Shown piece after piece: positions 23,409 to 44,930 of a stretch of DNA of 64,000 bases (position 1 is the first letter of the stretch; each line of letters starts with the position of its first letter). Where the stretch lies: positions 105,651,773-105,715,772 of the forward strand of contig NC_080423.1 in NCBI RefSeq assembly GCF_029873635.1, written 5' to 3'. The notes under the pieces were generated by a model. It was not told the DNA's origin and did no database searches. It saw nothing but the letters and a program-made list of their open reading frames with translations. Position numbers and translations under genes: made by a program. The DNA comes from Malania oleifera (Eukaryota > Streptophyta > Magnoliopsida > Santalales > Ximeniaceae).

Positions 23409-26145
23409 CAACAAAACCAAGCCATAGTCCTATTAGGTAGGGTCGGCTGTATAAATATTTTTTCGCCAATTTAAGCGATCATTGACCATTTCTTTTGATA
23501 GATTCAATGATATTAAATCCTTACTATCTCTTTCCAAGTTATTTTAAATCTACCCCTACCCCTTCTAATATCCCTCACAGTAACGAAGTCACTTTCCTCA
23601 CACGTGTACTATGTGACCTACGTTGCAAGTGTCTATACCATCTGGGTCGTCCCTCCCTTATCTTATCTTCTATAGGGGTTACACCTAACTTACCATGAAT
23701 ATGTTCATTCCTTAATTTATCTTTCAATGTTATACCACTCATCCATCTAAACATTCTCATCTCGGCAACTTTTACTTTTTGGATATTAAGTTTCTTCGTT
23801 ATCCAACATTCCAATCCATATAACATAGCTGGTCTTATAGCTGTCTTCTAAAACTTTCCTTTCAATTTTAAGGTTATTCTACGATCACAGAGCACACTTG
23901 AAGCACTTTTCCATTTTACCCAATCTGTTTTAACTCTATGCATTACATCATTTTTTATTTCTCTTCAACTTGCATAATAGATCCAAGATATCGAAATCTA
24001 CAAGTGCTATTTATTTCTTCATCATTAAGTTTAACTTTATCTCCAATATTCCGCCTATCATTACTAAAATTACATTTCATATATTCTGTCTTATTTTTAC
24101 TTATCCTAAAGCCTCTAGATTCCAAAACTTCTCTCCATAATTCTAACTTAGCCTCTACTCTGTCTCTAGTTTCGTTAATTAATACAATATCATCTGTAAA
24201 CAACATATACCATGGGACCTCCTTTTGAATACTCTTAGTCAATTGGTCCATCACTAAAGCAAAAAGATAAGGACTCAACGCAGATCCTTGATGTATACCT
24301 ATGGTGGGAAATTCTCTAGTTTCTCCATCTATAGTCCTTACACTAGTTATTACTCCATCGTACATATCTTTAATGACATTTGTATACCCACTACGTATAC
24401 CCTTTTTTTTTTCTAAAACTCACGATAGAACTTCTTTAGGTATTCTATCATATGCTTTCTCAAGGTCAATAAATATCATATGCAAGTCCCTCTTCTTTTT
24501 CCTAAACTTTTCCTTTAATCTTCTTAAAAGATAAATAGCTTCTGTGGTAGATGTCCCAAGTATAAAACCAAATTGATTTTTTGAGACCTTCTTTTCTAAT
24601 CTTAATATTTGTTCAGCTACCCTTTTCCATAGTTTTATTGTATGACTCATAAGTTTAATTCCACGATAGTTATTATAATTTTGAATATCTCATTTATTTT
24701 TGAAGGTATTAAAGTGTTTTTTCTCTATTCATCTGACATTTTCTTAGGTTTTACAATTGTAGTAAATAAATTAGTTAACCATATAATTCCGTTATCACCT
24801 AAGCATTTCTAAACTTCAATTGGGATGTTATCTGGTCTCATAACTTTCCCATTTTTCATCTTTTTTTTGTTAAACTTAACTTCATTAACTCTAATTTTAC
24901 GAATAAATTTCATATTTTTAGTTTTTTTCTCATTTGACAATTTTAAGTTTAAGCATTCTATTTGGTTTTCATTAAACAACTTACTAAAATAATTTCGTCA
25001 TCTTTCTTTAATGTCTTCGTCCTTAATCAAGACAATATCATCATCATTTTTTATACATTTTACATTTCCTAAGTTCTTACTCTTCCTTTCTCTAACTTTA
25101 ACAAGTTTAAATATATATCTTTCTCCTTCTTTTGTACCTAATCTATCACACAAACTATTAAATTATCTATATTTAGCTTTACTAACGACATTTTTTGTAA
25201 TTTTTCTTGTCTTCTTATATTTTTCAAAGTTATCTTTGTTTCTATATTTTTGCCACGTTTTATACCAAATTCTTTTTGTCTTTATGATTTTTTGTACCAT
25301 ATTAAGTGTTTTTTTCTTTTCTTAAAGCAAGTATTCATTATACTAAAATCATATGACATAACAAAGTCTAAGATCATCTCCCTAGACTCATTTTTGTCTC
25401 TATACCCATATCTTCTATGTATCATCTCATAATTTTTATTATCTCTTCCAATATGTCCATGCAGATCTCTTCCTATAAATATTTTCTCAATCCCTAGTAT
25501 GCCTTGTATAATACTATCCATATCTTCCCAAAATTGTCTCTTAAGATTTTCTACAAAACCGACTTGAGGAGCTTAAGCACTAAAGATATTTATTATCTCT
25601 TATCCTAATACCATCTTGATTTTTATAATTCTATCTCCTACTCTAGTTACATCCACAACGCTATCTTTAAGTTTTTGTTTATAATAATGCCTACTCCATT
25701 CTTATGTTTTTCTTTTCAGTGTATCAAAGTTTAAATCTTGATTTATCAATTTTTCTAACTTTCTTCCCCACCCACTTAGTTTTTTGAAGGCAAATTATAT
25801 TAATTCTTCTTTTGATCATTGTATCCACAATTTCCATGCTTTTACCCGTAAGTATCCCTATATTTCAAGTTGTTAATATAATTCTAGTTTCTTAAACTAA
25901 TGTCTTTACCTGTCCAAGTCCAAAATGATGCAAGAACTCTCGTATATTTGACATTGTACTCGGGCGCCAACACAGCATATCACTTTGGGGCGATGACCTA
26001 GCCCACCCTCGCCCACTTTTCACTACACCTGGGTGGTTCAAGTGCAACGCGTCACTTGTAGGAGACGCTCCAGCAAATATTCGGTAAGGATTCATATCAT
26101 AGTGATCTGACAAATTTTACGCTGGTTGTCACCTAACCAACGCAA
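23409..26145 (-). mobile_element. RTE-type LINE, nearly full length, broken
   Basis: Minus strand, between perfect 15-bp target duplications. From the right: a 5' leader (about 25890-26145), an apurinic-type endonuclease piece at 25282-25521 (FIGRDLHGHIG, and RREMILDF-like text), reverse transcriptase at 23955-24650 (FIDLEKAYDRIP, then GIHQGSALSPYLFALVMDQL, then the catalytic box as FTDD instead of the usual FADD), and a C-terminal segment at 23575-23826 (MLYGLECW). The 3' end is a short TTG-rich tail, as in RTE elements. Several stops and frameshifts separate these pieces, so it cannot make a working protein. At 2.7 kb it is a little shorter than the usual 3.2 kb. It lies between the 3' ends of two convergent genes. 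Confidence 0.85.
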
Positions 26146-26160
26146 CCCATCCAACAATAA
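26146..26160. repeat. LINE target-site duplication, right copy
   Basis: CCCATCCAACAATAA, identical to 23394-23408, followed by an AATAA-rich simple repeat. Confidence 0.85.
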
Positions 26161-26582
26161 AATAAAATAAAATAAAAATTGGAGAAAAAATGATATCTTA
26201 TTTGCATCTTGAGCCCTGATGACTGATGATGATATTTGGATCTCTCCACCACTTACCACAGGGTTCACCATGTCCTTGGCAAGCTCTTAGTGCCTCAAAA
26301 CCAACACAATTGACGAATTAAGATTTGGTTTATGGTTTCTGCTCGCTGTGCCCTGACTAAACATAAATCCTATTTCAGCATCCTTTTGATGCTATATGAC
26401 TTGAAATCTAGTTTTAATATTATAGATACGTAATCTCCTGCAAAGATTATGGTTGTCAATGGAGTATCCTTCAATGAATGGCATCCCTTTTAATGACGCT
26501 TGGTGCAAATTTTCTTCGTAGAACCCGAACTACTTCTCAATCACTTCAAAAAGCTTCAAAGTTTTCGAACAAGTTTGCAATT
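26161..26582. other. 3' flank of the HemW-like gene
   Basis: Starts with a short (AAATA)n repeat. The rest is the downstream region and probable 3' UTR of the minus-strand HemW-like gene. Nothing else is recognised. Confidence 0.5.
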
Positions 26583-28056
26583 TCATGGAGCTATGGCCCC
26601 AAATGCAACGGTTATCAGCTCATTTGACAGAAGAAAACCGTCCGGATCACTGAGCCGAATAAATGCGAGCTCCTCTTTCCCTTCATGCTCGTTGGACAGC
26701 AAGGAGTTGAGTTCATCCGCAGCTATGACTCTCCTCTCCGCATCCAAGCAAATCACATGTCCGCTTTCCACATATGGTCTATAGGCCTTGCACAGAGAGA
26801 GGACAAGAGAATCGCCAAAAGTTTTTCGATAGGACTTCAAATCCAAACCTCTTGCAGTTCTAAGGGAAAGCATAACCACATCTGTTGCCATGTCCTTATC
26901 ATCAATAGGATTACACTTACAGCTATCCACCATCCCATTCTCCAAATTTTTAACATAATCCATGTACTCTTTCAGCTTTCTTGGTCTTGAAAACCTTACT
27001 CCACCAACATAACTGGCGGAGCCCAGACCAAAACCATAGAAAGATCGGTTCTTCCAGTATGTAAGGTTGTGCTTGCACCGGAATCCACTCTTACAATAAC
27101 TGCTGATTTCATAATGGTTGTAGCCAGCACCAGAGAGAATGTTTGAAGCCATCCTATAGAAATCTGCGGATTGCTTTTCAGAAGGCAGAGGAAACTCCCC
27201 TGGTGTATACCTGCAAATTCTACAATTTCAATTCCAAATTGATGCAAAGCTAAAAGCTCATTGCTCTTAATGTTTAACACTACTAGTAAACTCACAGTAT
27301 TCCAAACTTGGTGCCTTGTTCCACTTGCAAATCATATACAGACACATGGGTAGGCTGTGCTTCAATTGTTCGCTGCAAACTCTCCATCCACATTTCTGAT
27401 GTCTGGTGGGGAAGTGAAGATATGAGGTCCATACTCCAATTCTCAACCCCACAATTCCCAACAATCTCAATCGCCTCATAAACCTCCTTCACCCCATGGG
27501 CTCTCCCACAAGCGTTCAACAACTCATCCTGAAAAGCCTGAACTCCCAATGACACTCTGTTCACACCCAGCTCCATCAACCCCTTCATTCGCTCAACACC
27601 AAAAGTCCCAGGATCCATTTCCATGGACACTTCAGCATCCAAACTTAACCCAAATTTCGATCTCAGCACGTCGAGGACCGACGAAACAAGCCTCGGCGGC
27701 ACGAGCGAAGGCGTGCCACCACCAAAAAAGACCGTTTCAAGAGGCTGGTTTGGGTTGAATTCCGAAGGAGTGGCTTTGATTTCTCGGCAGAGCAGTTGGA
27801 TGTAGTTGGAGATTCGTGGGTCGTCTTCGGTTTGGTTCGAAGACGAGCCGAGAGCGACGATTGGGAAGTCACAGTAGTGGCAGCGTTTTCTGCAGAAAGG
27901 GAGGTGGACGTAAGCTGAAGCTGGAGGAAGTTCATGTGGTTGGCTCATGGCGGGAGTTTCGGTTGAGGCATTTCGTCGAACAGTTGGTGGTGCACAGTGG
28001 GTAATGGATTTGCGGGGAATAGAGGAGAAGAAAGGCGTGCAGGTTGTTTTCAGCAT
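26583..28056 (-). CDS. HEMW: HemW-like radical SAM protein (annotated in plants as oxygen-independent coproporphyrinogen oxidase-like)
   Basis: Two exons on the minus strand (28056-27296 and 27210-26583, intron of 85 bp) give 462 residues. The radical-SAM cluster motif C-x3-C-x2-C is at C55, C59 and C62 (FCRKRCHYC), followed by the SAM-binding GGGTP at 112-116. The C-terminal part has HNLTYWKNRSFYGFGLGSAS, the HN..YW block typical of the HemN/HemW family. In bacteria HemW binds heme and is thought to act as a heme chaperone rather than a coproporphyrinogen oxidase. Residues 1-45 are rich in Ser, Thr and Arg with few acids, suggesting an organelle-targeting peptide; an internal Met at 37 could start a shorter form. 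The gene lies head to tail downstream of ELP3 and is convergent with the C2H2-like gene. Confidence 0.9.
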
Positions 28057-29903
28057 GTTTGGAGAGAGAGAGAGAGAGAAATTTTAACTTTTTTAGGTCA
28101 AAAGGTCCTTGCAACTTTGCTAGCTTGTTATGTTGTTCCGCTGGGATGGTTATAGAAAAAGGATTTGAGCTCTGGGAGAGGTTTACGTTTCTTTCAAAAC
28201 AATTTTCAATACGTCAATATAAGGGATTTGGATAATTGGATTTTACCCACATGTAATTTGGTCCAATTTTGCCTTACAAACATTTGAAATTTGGGTAATT
28301 GGATAATTATATTTCAGCATTTTACGTATGTATAATTGACTTCCGTAAAAGCACAAAAAGCAGAAAGTGAAAAAGTAAATTCTTTTTGTCAAAATAACTG
28401 TGTATATGTATATTCGCCATTGTATACACCTTATTTGTTATAATTTGATTTGACTTTCGCTATATATTTCACTTCAAAAATTACACTTAAGTCAGTATTT
28501 TTATTTAAACAACACATCTCTATACATAGATCCCATAAAGATAAACGCGTAAGCATAATCATTTCTAATCAGTTTAGGATACCACTAACCATTCTAGTAT
28601 ATGCACAAAAATAAACAAATACCCAGAGGCCATCAAGGAAGCTTGAACCCTTTTGAGAATTCAATGATGAACCACTTAACCTAAAGCCAAGTTCAATTAC
28701 AGTTAACCAAGTTGCAATAACTATTTAAAGGTCATCATAGGAATTAAATAAAATGAGCTTAAAGTAGGCAATTGCACTTGTTTTTCACTTAGCCACTTAT
28801 CTTAAAGTCAAGTTCAATTAATTTTTTAATTGACCATGTGCATGAAGTCACAAAGTAAAATCAAGCATAGGAAGTTTATTTATCCATTTTAAGTATATAG
28901 GGAGGCATTTACATGTTGAGAAATCTTCAAATGGCAAGTTAATGCAAGTGTGGAACATTTAAATATTTGAATGCTCAATTCATCATAAATAAAAATAATG
29001 TGGGATCATAAGACTCCCATTTCTTTTTCACATTCCTATTTTCATATACATTTTCATTTGTCATGTTGTTAAAATAAATATAGAAGTGGGTAAAAAATGG
29101 TTTAAGTTTTAATCATAACAAGAAAATGGTGCCATTTCAACCTTAATAACATGACATGGGGATGCAAAGCTCTCCATCCATGACTAGTTAGGGTTTGTTT
29201 AGGTTAATGACTCTATTAGAAATACATATATATTTTTTCATTATACTTTCTCCAAACAGTTAAGAACCAAAAATTATTCAAATATGATTCTTTTTTTTTT
29301 TAAATTATATGTAATAAAAAATAAATTTCTTCCTTTTTTTTTTCTCTTTTTAACTGTATGCCATTTATTAAACCCTAACAAACCCTCAAATACGGGTTTT
29401 AGGCTCCCAACTCGACCAGTCTTCTTTAAGCACGGTTTCATTCACATGAAATATAACATAATCTAATTTTCTGAGTTAAATACAGATTTGTCACTAAAAC
29501 TATTTTAAAATAAGTTACTTTAATCATTTAATTTTTTTTTCCCTAATGCGATCGCCAAATATTTTAGATCATTGCAAGTCGGTGCAAACTTGGGAATAAG
29601 AAAGTATAAAAACTAAACTCGCAACTATTTAAAATTACAGTGATCATATTAGGAAAAAAAGTTGGCACCTAAAATTGAAATGTTTAAATAACTCTAGTGA
29701 GCAAAAGTACATTTTACTTGTCATAAAAATCAGATATTGTAACAAAAATTCTTGGCTCATATTCATGCATTCAGATGGGAACCACTTAGATAAGAGAACA
29801 TTTCATTCATCTATGATTTCACAACCAGGGTATTAACAAGATGTTGAAGTTTCGAAACCATAATCTGGATTACAAAATTTTGATCGCGTATTAGCCTTTT
29901 TCA
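28057..29903. other. intergenic region between HemW-like and ELP3
   Basis: The first 30 bp upstream of the HemW-like start hold a GA-rich leader (about 28060-28082). The rest is AT-rich with no gene recognised. A diverged direct repeat of about 25 bp (CTTAACCTAAAGCCAAGTTC at 28675 and a variant at 28796) lies in the middle. Confidence 0.5.
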
Positions 29904-39867
<9,964 letters not shown>

Positions 39868-40000
39868 GACAGCGAGAGAGAGAGAGAGAGAAAGAGAGAA
39901 CCCGGGAGCTTTCTGAAGGACGCAACTCGCAAGCAGTAGAGAAGTGTTGAAGAGGAGCTGCTGTATCTCGAACTCTTGAAGAAAAAAATTAAAAAGGGAA
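39868..40000 (-). promoter_or_regulatory. ELP3 5' leader with (CT)n tract
   Basis: Directly upstream of the ELP3 start codon the coding strand reads a CT repeat (39871-39899, GA on the plus strand), typical of plant 5' leaders. The transition to very AT-rich DNA at about 39990 probably marks the promoter. No clear TATA box is assigned. Confidence 0.45.
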
Positions 40001-40829
40001 TTTTGATGAATTTTTTAATTTCAAATTCAACTTTCAAATTTATTCAAAATTCATAATCCAAAAACTATGTTTTATATTACATAAATATTATATAAAATAT
40101 ATTTGTAGTACTTAATAAACTTTAAATGTATATTTTTTAAAATAATAATATATTATCATAATTTAATTTATAAACTTTAAAAGTTATTTTAAAATAATTT
40201 ATATTTTATTTAAAAATTGTAAATACAAATATAAAAATGCAATAGTAGCAATATTATTAGCAAATATAAAGAAATAAATATTTAAAATAGAAGATACAGC
40301 ATAAAGTATTGTGCAAAATATTAAATTAATAATTGCATGTTCTTATAAATAATTTTTATTATTTTGATTTTATAAAAATCATTTCATGCTTTTTTCTTTG
40401 CTACCTAAGACATTAATTAAGTTATTATAATTTATAAATTATGATTGGCAACCCAAAATATTTATAATTACTGTTTTTTTTATTTAACTAATGATCAGTT
40501 AATGTGTTTTATAATCTAAAATAAATTATTCGAAATAGTTAGGTCTATATTTTTATTTTAAAATTTATTTTTTTAAAAAATATTTTATTATTATAATTTA
40601 CTATAAAGTTGTGATATCTCTTTTTAAATATAGGCAACTACCTTCAACGCCCAAGAGAAAATATAATAATCTTTTAAGGTGATGATAAATATTCTTCAGT
40701 TATGCACGCTTAAAGTTCTCTCCTATGACACTCAACCACCTGGGACTGGTGTCATCTCCATATTCCTAAACCCATTCAAAATCAAGATCCAGTTAGTTAA
40801 AAATCCAAATGGATTTATAATGATAAATT
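40001..40829. other. very AT-rich intergenic DNA
   Basis: More than 80 percent A+T by eye, with no gene or element recognised. It may include the ELP3 promoter and decayed repeat sequence. Confidence 0.45.
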
Positions 40830-41990
40830 TTCTTAAAGAAAAATAGCGATGCCTCAAACTCTAAAAAGAATATTATCTCTCAATTCAACTATATCTCCAA
40901 GAAGACTACGTGAATAGTGAATTTGAATTAGAAAGAGAAAACTTTAAATTGAGAAAACTTTAAATTAGATATACCAAATATTATTTATCGTATGACTCAA
41001 ACAATAAGAACAATTCATACAATTCAAAATTTATTTCCTGCTTCACCAATGCAATCACAAATTTTATACGAAGATCAAACTCCAAAACAATTATTTGTAA
41101 CTTTAATCGAAGATGAAGAATTTCAAATAAAAGAGAAGGAGCTTGCAGAAATCTTCCTACATGAGGATGATAATGAAGAGAGCAAAAAAAATCTATTTGA
41201 AAAATATACTTAAGAATAATTAGGAGAAATGCAAGAAATATGGTGTTAATATATGAAAAATATAGAACAAAATATTCATTTCTTTATATGGTATTGATGT
41301 ACTCTATCATGAATAGATTAAGAGCATTTTCTTGAAGTTATTTTTCTTGTGATTGAACAACAAAGTGGTAGACTGTCACATTAAGATCTTTGATAATCAA
41401 TTTAAGTTGAAACAATTGAAGACTACCTCTGATAAAATTTGGAAGAATTTGTTGAGTAGTTCTGAAATAAATCCAACATTCATTAAACTATTAGATAATT
41501 GTTTTTTTGAAAATTATTTTGAACATGTAAAAATCATGAATTATTGAAAATTCTAAAATAAAATGCATTATACTATGCATTTTTGTAATCCAAGTAAAAA
41601 AATAAATTGTGGTCGAATGGTTTTGAATAAATGTTTGCAAGTGGAATGGATTGGAAACTTGTGGAGTTAAAACCAATATCTACAAGTATAAATTCATTAA
41701 AAAAATAATAATTGGTTCTTGTGAAGAGTCTCGAGGAAAAAAATGAAAATTGGGTGTATAGACTCTTTGGCTACTTCAAAGCTTGAGCCAATTGAGAATT
41801 TAGGTTGAATGGTTGAAATCAAGATGGTTAGGTCTTCATTGGCGTACTGAGGTTTGGAGAATTTTGAAGATACTATAGATAGAGGTTGGATTGTATTTAC
41901 GAGTGATGGAGGTTGTTTGTCGAGTATCTCAAATCTTGATTGGGTAATAAAGGATAAGTTTGATCTAGTTGAGGGTTTAAATGGAGAAGG
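40830..41990. mobile_element. probable pararetrovirus fossil, left part
   Basis: Decayed sequence directly continuous with 44931-46743 once the solo LTR between them is taken into account, since both LTR junctions share GAAGG. It includes a short plus-strand frame at 40992-41213 and a minus-strand frame at 41697-41980, neither of which I can assign to a domain. The call rests on continuity with the reverse transcriptase part. Orientation within this piece is uncertain, and the left limit is a guess. Confidence 0.4.
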
Positions 41991-42005
41991 TGTCACAACC
42001 TGCTC

Positions 42006-42010
42006 ATTTT

Positions 42011-42051
<41 letters not shown>
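42006..42051. repeat. (CA)n(TA)n microsatellite
   Basis: A CACACA run passing directly into TATATA near the left end of the solo LTR. Confidence 0.9.
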
Positions 42052-42836
42052 TAATAAAATAAAAAAAATCAACATCACACATCTCACATTCTAACTCAGC
42101 AGGTCACAATCTACCTGGACCCGTGGGTACTAGGGATGCATCAGAACATATACCAGAAGCTTACGCAGCAGAAAGTATAAAATCTTATACATCTCATTAT
42201 AATGTGCAATATAATATATCAGAGTACTACAATCACTATCTCTCCGTATATACATTCCAAAAATGGAATCTAGGGACAATTCCCACAAAAACCCAACCGT
42301 CCCTACCAAAAACTTACCCTTCCAAAAAGGGCTGATAATCCACACTATGTCAGCGAGGCTTTTCCTGCTCTCCTATCTGGGCTCCTGAAAAGTTAATGAA
42401 ATATAGGGGTGAGACACCTCTCAGTAAGGAAAATAAACTAATACTAGTGTGTGGCAACATGAGTATTTTGTGTACTACATATATCATACATAACATAATC
42501 AGTACTGTTTATCAAATATGGGAAAACGTAAGTATATCAAAACATGGCAGAACATACTGCATTCTCGTAAACATTTCCTATCTCATATCATAATAATAAT
42601 AACATAAAATAATCCTGATAGGTTAGCTGGCTATTGTCATGTATTACCCCCACATGACTGGGTTGTGTGACCCGAAGGCGGGACCTGACAATGGTTGACC
42701 GACCACTGCCAATTCAATAGTCTAGTCTGTAGGTCCGATGGGTCTACTCAGACTGGTCCGTACACCAGGGGCGATTACAACACACTTCTTGAAAATAACC
42801 ACATCGACCATCCAATCTCACACCACTCCGTACAGC

Positions 42837-43403
42837 TAGGGGTGAGCAAACGGTCGGTTCGGTTAAATTCGGGTAATTAATCGAATTAACCGAAAAATTC
42901 GGTTAATATAAACCATTAACCGAACCGACCGAATTGACGAAGGACACCGAACCGACCCCGACCGAATTGCCCATTCGGGTAATTCGGTTAACCGATTTTA
43001 ACCGAAATTATTTAAAATTAATTGTTAGAAATATAATACAATTATAATTTTTTTTTAAAACCAAATCCAACTTAATTAAATACCTTATTTATTAATTTTA
43101 TTAATGAAAATAATATTTTACCATAGAACGAAGAATCCAAATAGGTTAATTAAACTCCTTAATGCACTTACATAAGCAAAATTTATATTCATAAATTATA
43201 TTTAAAATCTAATTAATTAGTAATTCGGTTAATTCGGTTAAACGAATTTTTTTTTACCCTTAACCAAACCGAAACCGATTAACCGAAATTTTGTAGAATC
43301 ATAACCGAACCGATCGAACCGAGATTTTTACCCGAACCGAACCGACCAATTTCAGCCGGTTAATTCGGTTAATTCGGTTTTCACCGAATTTTGCTCACCC
43401 CTA
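42837..43403. mobile_element. hAT-type MITE, 567 bp
   Basis: Terminal inverted repeats TAGGGGTGAGCAAA and TTTGCTCACCCCTA flank an interior full of CGGTTAATTCGGTT-type text on both strands. The flanks are CGTACAGC (42829-42836) and CGTACGGC (43404-43411), an 8-bp target duplication with one mismatch, as made by hAT transposases. It has no coding capacity. It lies inside the solo LTR. Confidence 0.88.
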
Positions 43404-43599
43404 CGTACGGCGGCGTTAACACAGATATCATGATCATGAGGACCATGGACACATAGCAACGGTACCATGCAAGCGCTAGCCTAAACCAAGCCAACCAGGT
43501 TCTGATATCATATACTAAAATCGTGATACATAAATATCTCATATCATTCATTTTCTCATCATTCATATCATTTGCATATATATACATGTATCATGAAAA

Positions 43600-43790
43600 T
43601 CATTAGCCCGTATGTCGGTATTACACATTTTAGTACAGCCCGTAGGCTGGCAAATCACATCACATAGCACAGCCCGTACGCTGGCAAATCTCACCCACAT
43701 AGCACGGCCTGTATGCTGGCAAATCACATCACATAGCACGGCCTGTACGCCGGCAAATCACATAAAAATCTCGGCCCGTATGCCGGTTTT
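43600..43790. repeat. subrepeats in the solo LTR
   Basis: Four to five units of about 37 bp with core CAGCCCGTACGCTGGCAAAT followed by CACATCACATAGCA. Confidence 0.8.
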
Positions 43791-44559
43791 CCATCATAAA
43801 AATCCATATCATCCATATTCCCAAAAAACAGTATATCACAACATTTTTACTCATGCCACACAACAGATTTTCCACATATTCAACATACGATCAGTTTCAC
43901 AGTATTTTGCAAATATGAAACATATACATGTAAACATATACGTTTTCCATAAATCAAATGATAAGTGTGTATATATAAGCATTTTCTCAAAAATAGAAAC
44001 TAACTTAGTTTATCCCCTTACTTGATTTCTGGAAAGCCCCTAATAAAACTGCCCCGCACCCGCAGGGTTCCTAACTCAATACCTTGAAAATGAAAAATTT
44101 CAGAATTAAAATTCAGTATTTCGAAGCATACAATATTTTCCTCAACTGCCAAAAACCCAAATATTGAGTAGAAAGTTTTTACCCAAAAACATTCAAGTTT
44201 AACACCTGAGGGGTTCCCTGACCAATACCCTGAAACTGAAAACTTCCAGTATTAAATTTCAGTAGTTTCATGTGCATAACATTTCTTATAACTAGCGCAA
44301 GACCAAATATGGTTTAAAAAGTCTTACCTCAACTCTGGGATGATTTCCAACTAGCTTTCTCCCACGATCCGCTCCAGCAAATTTGAAGAGAATTCCACCA
44401 AGAGCGTCGTGGTGACTTCGGATTGTCGATCCGGCGTAAAAATAGTCCAAAAACGAAGAGAGAGAGTGAGTCGAAGGGGGGGGGAGAGAGAGAGTGTTAG
44501 CTTCTTTGAGAAGCTTAAATTATCCGGATTTTCGTATATATAAAACAGAGGATTTCCAT

Positions 44560-44870
44560 TCTTCGTCGATGAGTCCTTCACAAATTTTGTTGACGAGACC
44601 CTGTATTCGTCGACGAAATTCAAGCTGCCTCAGAACCCCTCTCGGTATTTTCTTGTCGATGAGCCCCTATGCTCGTTGATGAATTCTCTCAAGCCTTCGT
44701 TGACGAATTCTCTCAAGCCTTCGTTGACGAATTCTCTTAAGCCTTCATTGACAAATCCCCTATATTCGTTGACGAAGTCCTGCTGATCCCCCCTTTTTCG
44801 TTAGTCCTTCCAAAGTTCAATGTCATCGACGAACGCTTTGCGTTCGTCGACGGCCTCTTTTTGTTTCCGA
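44560..44870. repeat. cluster of TCGTCGACGA-type palindromes in the solo LTR
   Basis: TTCGTCGACGAA and close variants (TCGTTGACGAATTC, TCATCGACGAACG) occur about ten times here, some in a 24-bp tandem (TTCGTTGACGAATTCTCTC). This lies within 400 bp of the LTR's 5' end, where its promoter region would be. A similar cluster occurs in the related LTR at about 62670-62815. Confidence 0.7.
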
Positions 44871-44930
44871 TTTCCATATCCCTTTTCTTTTATTATTTAA
44901 CTACCATTTGATTCGGGTCGTTACAGAAGG

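Larger units (their letters stand above)
41991..44925 (-). mobile_element. solo LTR, chromovirus-type Gypsy, TSD GAAGG
   Basis: On the minus strand it starts TGTAACGACCCG and ends GGTTGTGACA, with GAAGG at 41986-41990 and 44926-44930. It is 2935 bp, of which 575 bp is a nested MITE plus its target duplication. It resembles the solo LTR at 49078-62871 along much of its length (for example around 44031-44480 against 62290-62600), so the two are one family. No internal region is attached, which implies LTR-LTR recombination after insertion. Confidence 0.85.
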
